DNA of 64,000 bases. Origin: Sporosalibacterium faouarense (lineage in GTDB: Bacteria; Bacillota; Clostridia; Tissierellales; VENL01). Shown one piece after another: positions 6,823-15,524 of this stretch (its first letter is position 1; the number at the start of each line of letters is the position of its first letter). The position numbers and the translations under genes are program-made. The stretch spans positions 1 to 64,000 of the forward strand of contig NZ_JAETGO010000037.1 of NCBI RefSeq assembly GCF_016765695.1, in the 5' to 3' direction. A model generated the notes under the pieces. That model was given only the letters and a program-made list of their open reading frames with translations, was not told the origin of the DNA and ran no database searches.

Positions 6823-8253
6823 TTAAACTTTTAATTTTATATCAATTCCTAATAGATCTTTGTTATCTTCAAGTATTGGCTTAATGTGATCATTCACTAA
6901 GTCCTCTACCTGTTCAGGGGACCTGCCAATAAAGTTCTTAGGGTCAACTATTCCAAGTATTTCTTCTTCAGTTAAATTAAATTTGTCACTTTTAGCTATT
7001 CTGTATAATAAATCGTTTTTATTTCCTTTCTCCTTAACTTCCCTGCTTGCTTCCATTGATAACTTTCTTATTTCCTCATGAAGCTCTTGTCTATCTCCAC
7101 CCTTTTTAACAGCTTCCATAAGAATATTCTCAGTAGCCATAAATGGTAACTCTTCATCTATGTGCTTATTAATTACATTTTCATATACAACTAATCCACT
7201 GAAAATATTAATTCCAATTTCAAGAATAGCATCACAAGCTAGGAATCCCTGAGGTATTGAAAGTCTTTTATTTGCTGAATCATCTAAAGTTCTCTCAAAC
7301 CATTGTGTAGAAGCTGTCATTGCTGGATTCATCATATCGGCAATTATAAATCTAGATAATGCTGCTATTCTTTCACTTCTCATAGGATTTCTCTTATATG
7401 CCATCGCTGATGATCCAATTTGATTTTTCTCAAATGGCTCTTCTATCTCCTTTAGGTGCTGTAATAATCTTATATCATTAGTTATCTTATGTAGTGACTG
7501 TCCTATGCCACTTAATGCATATAGAACATCAAAATCAACTTTTCTTGAGTATGTTTGTCCTGTTACTGGATAAGTACTATCAAACCCTAGTTTTTTAGCT
7601 ACTAGTTTATCAAGCTCATTTACTCTATCGTGATCATTGTCAAATAGCTTTAAGAAGCTTGCCTGTGTACCAGTAGTACCCTTTACACCCCTTAGCTTTA
7701 ATGATTTAATAACATGCTCTAGATTTTGATAATCTATATATATATCATGTAGCCAAAGAGCAGCTCTTTTTCCAACTGTTGTAAGCTGAGCGGGCTGGAA
7801 ATGAGTAAACCCTAAAGTCGGCAATGATTTGTATTCAACTGCAAAACTTGCAATTCTATCCATTAAATTGACTAGCTTTCTTTTTATTACTTCAAGTCCT
7901 CTTCTAATAAGAATGATATCAGTATTGTCTCCTACGAAAGCACTAGTGGCACCTAAATGGATTATAGGTCTTGCCTTTGGACATTGCTCTCCATAAGCGT
8001 GAATATGAGCCATAACATCATGTCTAAATTCCTTTTCCTTTTCAGCTGCAACATCATAGTTGATATTATCTTTATTTGATTTTAACTCGTCAATCTGTTC
8101 TTGAGTAATATCTAGACCTAATTCTTTTTGTGACTCTGCCAGAGCTATCCATAACTCCCTCCATGTCCCAAACTTTGAATCAGGTGAAAAGGTGTTTGCC
8201 ATTTCCTTACTAGCATACCTAGATATCAAAGGATTTTCATAAATAGGTTTCAT
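6823..8253 (-). CDS. purB: Adenylosuccinate lyase
   Basis: Catalyses two fumarate-releasing steps in purine synthesis: SAICAR to AICAR, and adenylosuccinate to AMP. The 476 residues carry the superfamily signature GSSAMAYKRNPMRSER (about 282-297) containing the mobile catalytic serine loop, plus the HLGATSAFVGDN region (about 98-109) with a conserved His, and LPTLGFTHFQPAQ (about 153-165). The length matches the longer, human-like PurB group common in Clostridia rather than the 430-residue Bacillus type. It is a single gene with its own terminator; no other pur gene is nearby. Confidence 0.96.
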   Translation of the reverse strand: MKPIYENPLISRYASKEMANTFSPDSKFGTWRELWIALAESQKELGLDITQEQIDELKSNKDNINYDVAAEKEKEFRHDVMAHIHAYGEQCPKARPIIHLGATSAFVGDNTDIILIRRGLEVIKRKLVNLMDRIASFAVEYKSLPTLGFTHFQPAQLTTVGKRAALWLHDIYIDYQNLEHVIKSLKLRGVKGTTGTQASFLKLFDNDHDRVNELDKLVAKKLGFDSTYPVTGQTYSRKVDFDVLYALSGIGQSLHKITNDIRLLQHLKEIEEPFEKNQIGSSAMAYKRNPMRSERIAALSRFIIADMMNPAMTASTQWFERTLDDSANKRLSIPQGFLACDAILEIGINIFSGLVVYENVINKHIDEELPFMATENILMEAVKKGGDRQELHEEIRKLSMEASREVKEKGNKNDLLYRIAKSDKFNLTEEEILGIVDPKNFIGRSPEQVEDLVNDHIKPILEDNKDLLGIDIKLKV

Positions 8254-8290
8254 AATATATTCTCCTCTCTTTTTTGGATTCCAATAAAAA

Positions 8291-8314
8291 GATATGAGGT
8301 TAAAACCTCATATC
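8291..8314 (-). terminator. Rho-independent terminator downstream of the aminotransferase gene
   Basis: Perfect 11-bp stem (8304-8314 with 8291-8301) followed by TTTTTATTGG on the minus strand, 25 bases after the stop codon. Confidence 0.9.
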
Positions 8315-8338
8315 TTATGATTTCAATATTTCTGACTT

Positions 8339-9532
8339 CTATACATTCAAGAATTGATCAATTCTATTTAATCCTTCTTTTATATTATCCATGGAAGTAG
8401 CATATGAAAGTCTTATATAATCATCAGAACCAAAAGCTAAACCAGGAACCACTGCCACATTAGCCTTTTCTAATAAAACATTTGCTAAATCCACTGAATT
8501 TTCAATAGTTTGGCCATTAATTTCTTTTCCCTTTAATTTAGAAATGTTAGCCATTACATAGAAAGCTCCTTTAGGTTTTTTGCAAGATAAGCCTTCTATA
8601 GAGTTTATTCTATCTACCATAAAGTTTCTTCTCTCAACAAAATGCTTTTTCATCTCTTCTATTACACTTTGGTCTCCTGAAAGACCCTCAACACTTGCAT
8701 ACTGAGATATAGATGATGCATTAGATGTTGTATGGCTTTGTAGATTAGTCATAATTTTAATTATATTTTCATGGGCTGCTGCAATACCAATTCTCCAACC
8801 AGTCATTGCATAAGCTTTTGACATGCCATTAATTACTATAGTAAGATCCTTAATTTTATTATTCAAAGAAGCTATACTTATATGCTTCTCATTATCATAA
8901 ATTAATTTTTCATAGATTTCATCAGATACTACAAAAATATTATTTTTAACTGCCCAATCAGCAATAGCTTCTAATTCTTCTTTACTATAAACTGTTCCCG
9001 TTGGATTGCTAGGGCTATTCAGTATAATCGCTTTAGTTTTATCTGTCAGGGCTTTTTCTAAATCTTCCATTTTATATTTAAAATCATTTTCTTCCTTAGC
9101 TTCAACATCCACTGGAACTCCATCAGCTAGCTTTACTAGCTCAGGATAACTTACCCAGAATGGATTAGGTATTATTACTTCATCTCCAGGGTTTAGTATT
9201 GCACTAAAAGCATTATATAGGGAATGCTTAGCTCCACTGGATACTAAAATATTATTTGGCTTATACTCAAGACCATTATCCCTCTTGAATTTATCACAAG
9301 CTGCTTTTTTCAGTTCAATTATTCCTGGTGTAGCAGTGTATCTTGTATTACCTTTCTCAATAGCTTTAATACCAGCCTCTTGGATATTTTTTGGTGTATT
9401 AAAATCTGGCTCTCCAGCGCCAAAACCAATTACGTCTATTCCTCTACTTTTCATCTCATTAGCTTTAGCTGTTATTTCCAATGTAACTGATGGTGTGATA
9501 CTCTTAGCTTTCTCTGAAAGATTAAAATTCAT
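8339..9532 (-). CDS. Pyridoxal-phosphate aminotransferase, aspartate aminotransferase type (class I)
   Basis: Fold-type I PLP enzyme of 397 residues. Recognisable elements: GFGAGEPDFNTP (about 37-48), NSPSNPTGTVYS (about 170-181, containing the conserved Asn), SDEIYEKLIYD (about 202-212) and the Schiff-base lysine in NGMSKAYAMTGWRIG (about 233-247). These match the AspB/AAT-I gamma group, which transfers the amino group of aspartate to 2-oxoglutarate. Close relatives also use aromatic or prephenate substrates, so the substrate is not certain. Start ATG follows GGAGG; monocistronic, with a strong terminator. Confidence 0.9.
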   Translation of the reverse strand: MNFNLSEKAKSITPSVTLEITAKANEMKSRGIDVIGFGAGEPDFNTPKNIQEAGIKAIEKGNTRYTATPGIIELKKAACDKFKRDNGLEYKPNNILVSSGAKHSLYNAFSAILNPGDEVIIPNPFWVSYPELVKLADGVPVDVEAKEENDFKYKMEDLEKALTDKTKAIILNSPSNPTGTVYSKEELEAIADWAVKNNIFVVSDEIYEKLIYDNEKHISIASLNNKIKDLTIVINGMSKAYAMTGWRIGIAAAHENIIKIMTNLQSHTTSNASSISQYASVEGLSGDQSVIEEMKKHFVERRNFMVDRINSIEGLSCKKPKGAFYVMANISKLKGKEINGQTIENSVDLANVLLEKANVAVVPGLAFGSDDYIRLSYATSMDNIKEGLNRIDQFLNV

Positions 9533-9653
9533 TTTATCCCTCCACTTTATATTGGTTGTATGTATTTTTTACGTATCCATTATACTATAATCACTAGTAA
9601 TCTTCTACAAGAAAATCCGATAAAATGACATTTTTCCTAAATGTTAAGAAAAC

Positions 9654-10037
9654 TTAAATTTTACTATTATATATATCATTCAAAGTATTTTTGACAATAG
9701 TCAAGGAGTCTTCAAATATTGGTTTATATAATAGCTGAACCTTTTTATAATGGTCATATCCTTCATCTGTTAGTTTATAGTATCTAATAGATCTCTTATC
9801 TGGCTCTTGCCATCTTCCCTTTACATATCCATTCTCTTCCATTTCCCTAAGCAATGGATAAATCATTCCAGGACTAGGCTCCCATTTATATTCTAGTCTT
9901 TCCTTTATCTCTTCAATTATTTCATTTCCATAATAACTTTTATCCTTCAATAAGTGTAGTATATAAAGCTTCACAAAAGAAGTTGTACTAATTTTTGAAG
10001 GAAACTGTCTATTTCTTTCATTCTTATATTTACTCAC
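9654..10037 (-). CDS. PadR-family transcriptional regulator
   Basis: A 127-residue winged-helix protein. The PadR features are the N-terminal helix-turn-helix region LYILHLLKDKSYYGNEIIEEI (about 26-46), PSPGMIYPLLREMEENG (about 53-69) and the wing RSIRYYKLTDEGYDHY (about 79-94). It starts with GTG after AAGGGTG, four bases downstream of the PHP gene, so the two are probably co-transcribed. The inducer and targets cannot be told from sequence. PadR proteins usually repress neighbouring genes, but no transporter or phenolic-acid gene is near. Confidence 0.9.
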   Translation of the reverse strand: MSKYKNERNRQFPSKISTTSFVKLYILHLLKDKSYYGNEIIEEIKERLEYKWEPSPGMIYPLLREMEENGYVKGRWQEPDKRSIRYYKLTDEGYDHYKKVQLLYKPIFEDSLTIVKNTLNDIYNSKI

Positions 10038-10041
10038 AAAA

Positions 10042-10878
10042 TCACCCTTGCTTTATTTTTTCTGCTTTATCCCTTAAGTCTTCAACTACTTTAAAGTCTA
10101 CATAATACTCCCCTAGTAGAGGATTGCCGTCTATTAAAACACCATGACAATCAGATCCACCAGTACTAATTAAATTATATTTTTCTGCTAATTGGCATAA
10201 GATCTTTACTTCATCTTTACTATGTTTTGAATGTACTGCCTCTACTCCATCTAAACCAAGACCTTTTATTTCTCTGACTATTCTTTGAGTTTTAATAATT
10301 CCTGGATGGGCCATAACTGCCACTCCCCCAGCTTGATGGATTAAATCTATAGAATTATATACATTCAATTTATATCTATTAGCATATGCCCTCTTACCTC
10401 TTCCTAAATATTTATCAAAAGCTTCTTGTATATTATCAACATATCCTTTTTCAACTAACACTCTTGCAACATGGGGCCTGCCAATAAATCCTTTGTCTGT
10501 TATTTTCTTTACCTCATCTAGTGAAATATCAATGCCTATTTCAATAAGTTTTTCCACCATTTTATGTCCTCTTTCTTGGCGAGACTCCTTTAATTTACGA
10601 GTTTCTTCTTGTAATGCAGCATTATTAATATCTATAAAATATCCCAGTATATGAATCTCTTCTCCACTATAGTCAGAGCTCAATTCGATTCCCGGTACTA
10701 CTAGAAAATCTTCATATTGCTTCGCCTTTTCAATTGCTTCTTCAATTCCAAGGGTCGTATCATGATCCGTTACAGCTATTGCCTTCAAATCTTTCTTTAC
10801 TGCCCAATCTACAACCTCTGAAGGAGTAAATATTCCATCTGATGCTGTTGTATGAACATGCAAATCTACTTTCTTCAT
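10042..10878 (-). CDS. PHP-domain phosphoesterase (TrpH/RNase AM-like)
   Basis: A 278-residue PHP metal-dependent hydrolase. Metal ligands are visible as VDLHVHTTASDG (about 4-15), AVTDHDTTLG (about 35-44), PGIELSSDY (about 62-70), GRPHVARV (about 133-140), VMAHPG (about 192-197) and GGSDCHG (about 240-246). This arrangement matches the YciV/TrpH group, whose studied members are 5'-3' exonucleases acting on short RNA or 3',5'-bisphosphonucleotides. Start ATG follows AAGGAGG. It is paired with a PadR regulator, which does not reveal the substrate. Confidence 0.88.
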   Translation of the reverse strand: MKKVDLHVHTTASDGIFTPSEVVDWAVKKDLKAIAVTDHDTTLGIEEAIEKAKQYEDFLVVPGIELSSDYSGEEIHILGYFIDINNAALQEETRKLKESRQERGHKMVEKLIEIGIDISLDEVKKITDKGFIGRPHVARVLVEKGYVDNIQEAFDKYLGRGKRAYANRYKLNVYNSIDLIHQAGGVAVMAHPGIIKTQRIVREIKGLGLDGVEAVHSKHSKDEVKILCQLAEKYNLISTGGSDCHGVLIDGNPLLGEYYVDFKVVEDLRDKAEKIKQG

Positions 10879-11026
10879 ATTTGTCCTCCTTATATTACCA
10901 TGAAATCTTCATATTTTCTACTTTAAAGTATATGCAATTCCACTTATATTGCTACTTATTTATCTGTTAGAATTATATATCTACAAATTAAATATATTTT
11001 TGCAAGATTATATCCCTATAATTTAA

Positions 11027-11995
11027 TCACCTAAGAATATCTTTAATTACCCTAGCAAAATTATTTCCCATAACTTTATTTATATCCTCTTCCTTAAAGC
11101 CTCTTTTTCTCATTTCATCACTTATTTTATAAATCTGAGATATGTCAGATACATCTTCAGGTACTTTAGCTCCGTCATAATCTGAGCCTAAGCCTACACA
11201 GTCAATTCCACCTAAATTGGCTATATACTCAATATGGTTTACTATTGAATTTACATTTGCTTTTTCAGGCTCATTTTCAAGAAATTTAGTGAAATAGTTC
11301 ACACCTATAACTCCATTTAGTTTTGATACAGCCTTTATCTGATTATCTTTTAAATTTCTATCATTTTGACAAATATTATAAGCACATGAATGAGAGGCTA
11401 TTAGGGGCTTATCAGTTATATCCATAACATCCCAAAAACTCTTTTCAGAGAGATGAGATACATCAACTATTATACCCAATCTATTCATTTCTTTTACAAC
11501 TTCACGACCAAAATGAGTTAATCCTCCACCACTGATATTTTCACCAACTCCATCGGCTATACTATTTCTACCATTCCAAGTTAAAGTCATGCACCTTAAA
11601 CCAAGTTTATAGAGCACCCTCAATACAGCCAAATCATTGCCAATTGGTTCACCACCCTCTAATGCTAAAAGGGCTGACATCTTACCATCTTCTTTATTCC
11701 TAACCAATTCTTCATAATTGTGGATAATAGATATATGATCTGAGTTTTCTTCAAGCTTTCTATATAATAAGTCAATATAATTAAGACATTTTTTTAAGGA
11801 TAATTCAGGGTTATAAATTGGATAAAGCCATATAGCCATAAATTGAAGATCTACTTTAGCCTTCTTCATTTTTTCTAAAGTTATTGCTGTGGAATCATTT
11901 TTATAAAAATCCTTTTCTTCTTTAGTTCTAGTGATATGAGATTTCTCCAATCCCAACAAAGTATCGCAGTGGGCATCTACAATAAAATTACTCAT
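11027..11995 (-). CDS. Membrane dipeptidase-family (M19) zinc dipeptidase
   Basis: Renal-dipeptidase-type amidohydrolase of 322 residues. Zinc-ligand motifs are VDAHCDTLLGL (about 6-16, HxD), a bridging Glu in ALEGGEPIG (about 114-122), DVSHLSEKSFWD (about 177-188), ASHSCAYN (about 199-206) and GLGSDYDGA (about 266-274). Relatives hydrolyse dipeptides including those with D-residues. No signal peptide is visible, so a cytoplasmic role in peptide salvage is likely, as in amino-acid-fermenting anaerobes. Start ATG follows GGAGG; monocistronic. Confidence 0.92.
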   Translation of the reverse strand: MSNFIVDAHCDTLLGLEKSHITRTKEEKDFYKNDSTAITLEKMKKAKVDLQFMAIWLYPIYNPELSLKKCLNYIDLLYRKLEENSDHISIIHNYEELVRNKEDGKMSALLALEGGEPIGNDLAVLRVLYKLGLRCMTLTWNGRNSIADGVGENISGGGLTHFGREVVKEMNRLGIIVDVSHLSEKSFWDVMDITDKPLIASHSCAYNICQNDRNLKDNQIKAVSKLNGVIGVNYFTKFLENEPEKANVNSIVNHIEYIANLGGIDCVGLGSDYDGAKVPEDVSDISQIYKISDEMRKRGFKEEDINKVMGNNFARVIKDILR

Positions 11996-12056
11996 TTACA
12001 TTACCTCCAATATTGAAAATATTATTATTCTATTCTATTTTATTCTAAAAGATAAA

Positions 12057-12081
12057 AAACCTGCTAGTAAGTAGCAGGTTT
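12057..12081 (-). terminator. Rho-independent terminator of spoVS
   Basis: Ten-base perfect stem AAACCTGCTA/TAGCAGGTTT with a T/A-rich tail, seven bases after the spoVS stop codon. Confidence 0.92.
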
Positions 12082-12087
12082 TTCGCC

Positions 12088-12348
12088 TTATCTAGGTTCT
12101 ACTATTAATTTAATTGCAGTTCTTTCCTCGCCATCTATTTCGATGTCAGTGAAAGCCGGAATACAAATTAGGTCAAGGCCACTAGGAGCAACGAATCCTC
12201 TTGCAATAGCTACTGCCTTTACTGCTTGGTTAAGAGCACCCGCACCTATAGCTTGAATCTCCGCATTATTTTGTTCCCTTAGTGCATTTGCCAATGCCCC
12301 TGCAACTTTATTTGGACTTGATTTTGCTGATACCTTTAATACATCCAC
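12088..12348 (-). CDS. spoVS: Stage V sporulation protein S
   Basis: An 86-residue member of the very conserved SpoVS family, recognised from LKVSAKSSPNKVAGALANALRE at the N-terminus, IGAGALNQAVKAVAIARGF (about 36-54) and the C-terminal TAIKLIVEPR. In Bacillus subtilis it acts in spore coat assembly and septation; relatives occur in many spore formers and other bacteria. It is an Alba-like nucleic-acid-binding fold. It starts with GTG after AGGGGG. A SigH-type promoter lies directly upstream, in keeping with control in B. subtilis, and it has its own terminator. Confidence 0.97.
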   Translation of the reverse strand: MDVLKVSAKSSPNKVAGALANALREQNNAEIQAIGAGALNQAVKAVAIARGFVAPSGLDLICIPAFTDIEIDGEERTAIKLIVEPR

Positions 12349-12396
12349 TGTTATAGCCCCCTTATAATATTTTCTTAATATTAGTACATAAGTTAA

Positions 12397-12423
12397 TTTC
12401 TACAAAATTTATTAAAATCCTCT
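12397..12423 (-). promoter_or_regulatory. SigH-type promoter of spoVS
   Basis: Minus strand -35 AGAGGATTT (12423-12415) fits RnAGGAwWW exactly; after an 11-base spacer the -10 GTAGAAA (12403-12397) misses RnnGAAT by one base. It ends 49 bases before the GTG start. SigH control of spoVS is known in B. subtilis. Confidence 0.65.
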
Positions 12424-12489
12424 TTTTTTATTAAAAAATCTTATTTTTTTCAAAAATATTGAATTTTCTGCATATTTTTATTAATAAAA

Positions 12490-12519
12490 AAATAAAGAGA
12501 AGAAATCTTCTCTTTATTT
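12490..12519 (-). terminator. Rho-independent terminator of rny
   Basis: Fourteen-base stem (12506-12519 with 12490-12503) followed by TTTTTATTAAT on the minus strand, immediately after the rny stop. Confidence 0.88.
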
Positions 12520-12525
12520 TATATA

Positions 12526-14052
12526 TTATTTAGCATATTCGATTGCTCTTGTTTCCCTTATAACATTTACTTTAATTTGACCTGGATACTCTAATTCATG
12601 CTCAATCTTCTTCACAATATCTCTAGCTAGATGAATTAGCTCAATGTCATCTATAGAATCTGGCTTAACCATTATTCTTATCTCTCTACCAGCTTGAATT
12701 GCAAATGATTTTTCGACTCCTTCAAAATCGTTAGCAATATCTTCAAGTTTTTCAAGTCTCTTAATATATGATTCCAAAGTCTCTCTTCTAGCACCTGGTC
12801 TTGCTGCTGATATTGCATCAGCTGCTTGTACTAATACAGCTTCTATCGTTTGCGGTTCCACATCTCCATGATGAGCTTCCATAGCATGAAGTACTTCTTT
12901 AGACTCTTTATACTTTCTTGCAATGTCAACACCAATAGCAACGTGTGGTCCTTCTACCTCATGGTCAACTGCTTTTCCTAAGTCATGTAATAACCCAGCT
13001 CTCTTAGCAATTTTTACGTTTGCTCCAATTTCTGCTGCCATAATACCAGCTAACTGAGCTACCTCTATAGAATGCTTAAGTACATTTTGACCATAGCTAG
13101 TTCTATATTTTAATCTACCTAATAGCTTGATTATTTCAGTATGAAGTCCGTGAACTCCTGTATCAAAAGCTGCTTCTTCTCCCTGCTCCCTAATATGGCT
13201 GTCCACTTCCTTCTTAGCTTTCTCAACCATCTCTTCAATTCTAGCAGGATGTATTCTACCATCTACAATCAACTTCTCTAAAGCTATTCTAGCTATTTCT
13301 CTTCTAATCGGATCAAAACCAGAGAGTATTACAGCTTCAGGTGTATCGTCAATAATTAGATCAATTCCTGTCAACGTCTCTAATGTCCTGATATTCCTTC
13401 CTTCTCTACCAATGATTCGCCCCTTCATTTCATCATTTGGTAGGTTAACCACTGTAACAGTTGTTTCAGCTACATGATCAGCTGCACATTTTTGAATAGC
13501 ATAAGAAACAATTTTCTTTGCTCTCTTCTCAGCCTCTTCTTTAGCCTTGTTCTCAATCTCTTTTATCATAATAGCTGCTTCGTGAGTTATGTCTTTTCTG
13601 ATGTTACCTAGAAGTAATTCTCTAGCTTCATCAGAAGTTAGTCCAGATAGTCTTTCAAGTTCTTCTACTTGTTTCTTATAAAGTTCTTCAATTTCCCCTT
13701 CTTTACCCTCAAGATCTTTTAGCTTCTTATTTAGACGTTCATCCTTTTTCTCTAATGATTCACTCTTTCTATCAAGAGTTTCCTCTTTATGAACAAGCCT
13801 TCTCTCTAGCTTTTGAAGTTCATATCTTCTCTCTCTATTTTCCTTTTCAAGATCATTTCTCATTCTATGAACTTCTTCTTTGGCTTCGAGAAGGATTTCT
13901 TTTTTATTAGTTTCAGCTTGCTTCTCAGCATCCTCAACAGTTCTTGAAGCTATTTCTTCAGCGCTATTAATCTTACCTTCAGCTATTATTTTCCTTATAT
14001 AAAAGCCTACCGGTAGTCCTACTATTATTCCTACTATTCCTACTACTACCAT
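12526..14052 (-). CDS. rny: Ribonuclease Y
   Basis: Membrane-anchored endoribonuclease that initiates mRNA decay. Order: N-terminal membrane helix (about 1-18), long charged coiled coil (about 20-185), KH domain with [19 protein letters not shown] (about 211-229) and HD domain with [12 protein letters not shown] (about 353-364). The C-terminus [12 protein letters not shown] is typical. The 508 residues are about a dozen fewer than B. subtilis. The annotated ATG lies 18 bases from GGAGG, which is too far; in-frame ATT codons nine and six bases upstream are better spaced, so the true start may be non-canonical. Single gene with its own promoter and terminator. Confidence 0.95.
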   Translation of the reverse strand: MVVVGIVGIIVGLPVGFYIRKIIAEGKINSAEEIASRTVEDAEKQAETNKKEILLEAKEEVHRMRNDLEKENRERRYELQKLERRLVHKEETLDRKSESLEKKDERLNKKLKDLEGKEGEIEELYKKQVEELERLSGLTSDEARELLLGNIRKDITHEAAIMIKEIENKAKEEAEKRAKKIVSYAIQKCAADHVAETTVTVVNLPNDEMKGRIIGREGRNIRTLETLTGIDLIIDDTPEAVILSGFDPIRREIARIALEKLIVDGRIHPARIEEMVEKAKKEVDSHIREQGEEAAFDTGVHGLHTEIIKLLGRLKYRTSYGQNVLKHSIEVAQLAGIMAAEIGANVKIAKRAGLLHDLGKAVDHEVEGPHVAIGVDIARKYKESKEVLHAMEAHHGDVEPQTIEAVLVQAADAISAARPGARRETLESYIKRLEKLEDIANDFEGVEKSFAIQAGREIRIMVKPDSIDDIELIHLARDIVKKIEHELEYPGQIKVNVIRETRAIEYAK

Positions 14053-14161
14053 CTCAATAATGACAAAGCACCTCCTTCTCTATTTAGTTTTCAAGTTTCG
14101 ATTCAGTTATTTCATCTCAAATCAAAATTACAATATCACACGTCAGTTCACATAAAAGATA

Positions 14162-14181
14162 AACCGAGGAGTCTCGGTTTG
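14162..14181 (-). other. Hairpin in the rny 5' leader
   Basis: Eight-base stem AAACCGAG/CTCGGTTT with a four-base loop, between the rny promoter and start. On the minus strand it is followed by ATCTTTTATG, a weak T-run, so it could attenuate transcription or stabilise the leader. Confidence 0.5.
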
Positions 14182-14254
14182 AGGTCCTACCTTTATTATA
14201 TTGTGGAACTTTTATTAATACTGTATGATGAATATTTACTAATATTCGTCTTTA

Positions 14255-14283
14255 ATTTTATTACTTTTTAACAAATATGTCAA
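14255..14283 (-). promoter_or_regulatory. Vegetative (SigA-type) promoter of rny
   Basis: Minus strand -35 TTGACA (14283-14278), 17-base spacer, -10 TAAAAT (14260-14255). It implies a leader of almost 200 bases. The 326-base gap between rny and recA thus holds this promoter, the leader hairpin and the recA terminator. Confidence 0.75.
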
Positions 14284-14355
14284 GCTATTTTACTTTTTAC
14301 AACGGTTCCAAACACACCATGGTATTGATTAATAACGTCAAATAGGGCAATAAAA

Positions 14356-14375
14356 AAACCCCAAAACTGGGGTTT
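14356..14375 (-). terminator. Rho-independent terminator of recA
   Basis: Seven-base AAACCCC/GGGGTTT stem followed on the minus strand by a T-run, four bases after the recA stop. Confidence 0.92.
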
Positions 14376-14378
14376 AGT

Positions 14379-15428
14379 TTACTTTTTCTTTTTATCGTCT
14401 TTTTTTTCCTTTTCATTTTTAGCTTCTTCTTCTTGATTTTCTTCACCTAACCCATATTGAGCTCTAATTTTAGTCTCTATCTCTTGAGCAACCTCAGGAT
14501 TATCTCTAAGGAAATCTTTAGCATTTTCTCTACCTTGACCTAATCTAGTGTCTCCATAGCTGTACCATGAACCAGCTTTATTTACAATGTCTGCAGAAAC
14601 TCCTACATCTAAGATATTACCTTCCTTTGAAATACCCTGACCGTACATAATATCAAACTCAGCTTTCTTAAATGGAGGAGCGACCTTATTCTTAACAACC
14701 TTAACTCTTGTTCTATTACCTATCATTTCATCACTATTTTTAAGAGTTTCTATTCTTCTAACATCTAATCTTACTGATGCATAGAACTTTAATGCTCTAC
14801 CACCTGGTGTAGTTTCAGGATTACCGAACATTATACCAACTTTTTCTCTTAACTGATTAATAAATATAGCAGTAGTATTCGATTTTTTAATAGCACCAGC
14901 TAGCTTTCTTAATGCTTGAGACATAAGTCTAGCTTGTAGACCTACGTGACTATCTCCCATTTCTCCTTCTATCTCTGCCTTAGGAACTAAGGCTGCAACT
15001 GAGTCAATTACTAGTACATCTACCGCACCACTTCTTACTAAAGCTTCTGCTATTTCTAAGGCCTGCTCACCAGTATCTGGTTGAGAAACTATAAGATTCT
15101 CTACATCTACACCTAATTTTTTTGCATATCCAGGATCTAAAGCATGCTCAGCATCTATAAATGCTGCAGCTCCACCTGCTCTTTGAGCCTCTGCAATAAT
15201 GTGTAATGCAACAGTAGTCTTACCAGATGATTCAGGTCCATAAATCTCTACTATTCTTCCTCTTGGAACTCCGCCTATTCCTAACGCTATGTCTAATTCT
15301 AATGATCCTGTAGGTATTGATTCGATATTTAACTTAGCATTTTCACCAAGCTTCATTATTGAACCTTTACCAAATTGTTTTTCAATCTGACTTATAGCCA
15401 TTTCTAGAGCTTTTTTCTTTTCCATCAT
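14379..15428 (-). CDS. recA: Recombinase A
   Basis: Forms filaments on single-stranded DNA, drives homologous strand exchange and triggers LexA self-cleavage. The 349 residues contain Walker A GPESSGKT (about 66-73), Walker [11 protein letters not shown] (about 140-149), loop L1 [20 protein letters not shown] (about 156-175) and loop L2 with [22 protein letters not shown]-like sequence (about 196-217). The C-terminal 25 residues are almost all Glu, Lys and Asp. Two ATG codons open the frame. The start is separated from the Shine-Dalgarno sequence by a hairpin, and a LexA box overlaps the start of the transcript. Confidence 0.99.
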   Translation of the reverse strand: MMEKKKALEMAISQIEKQFGKGSIMKLGENAKLNIESIPTGSLELDIALGIGGVPRGRIVEIYGPESSGKTTVALHIIAEAQRAGGAAAFIDAEHALDPGYAKKLGVDVENLIVSQPDTGEQALEIAEALVRSGAVDVLVIDSVAALVPKAEIEGEMGDSHVGLQARLMSQALRKLAGAIKKSNTTAIFINQLREKVGIMFGNPETTPGGRALKFYASVRLDVRRIETLKNSDEMIGNRTRVKVVKNKVAPPFKKAEFDIMYGQGISKEGNILDVGVSADIVNKAGSWYSYGDTRLGQGRENAKDFLRDNPEVAQEIETKIRAQYGLGEENQEEEAKNEKEKKDDKKKK

Positions 15429-15435
15429 AAATTAC

Positions 15436-15449
15436 CCAGATTTCTCTGG
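15436..15449 (-). promoter_or_regulatory. GAAA-tetraloop hairpin between recA Shine-Dalgarno and start
   Basis: Minus strand CCAGA-GAAA-TCTGG, a five-base stem with a GNRA loop, lies between the only good Shine-Dalgarno sequence, AGGTAGGTG (15462-15454), and the ATG at 15428. Unfolded, the spacing is about 26 bases; folding brings it to about 11. Confidence 0.6.
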
Positions 15450-15472
15450 TTTTCACCTACCTTTCAATGCTT

Positions 15473-15486
15473 CGAACATTTGTTCT
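15473..15486 (-). promoter_or_regulatory. LexA (SOS) box of recA
   Basis: Minus strand AGAACAAATGTTCG matches the Gram-positive SOS consensus CGAACnnnnGTTCG at every fixed base but the first. It sits immediately downstream of the -10, where bound LexA would block transcription. Confidence 0.88.
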
Positions 15487-15492
15487 ACAATC

Positions 15493-15521
15493 ATTATATA
15501 ATACTTTATATTTATGGTCAA
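15493..15521 (-). promoter_or_regulatory. SigA-type promoter of recA
   Basis: Minus strand -35 TTGACC (15521-15516), 17-base spacer, -10 TATAAT (15498-15493), giving a leader of about 58 bases. Located in the 96-base gap between cinA and recA, so recA can be induced independently of cinA. Confidence 0.85.
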
Positions 15522-15524
15522 ATA

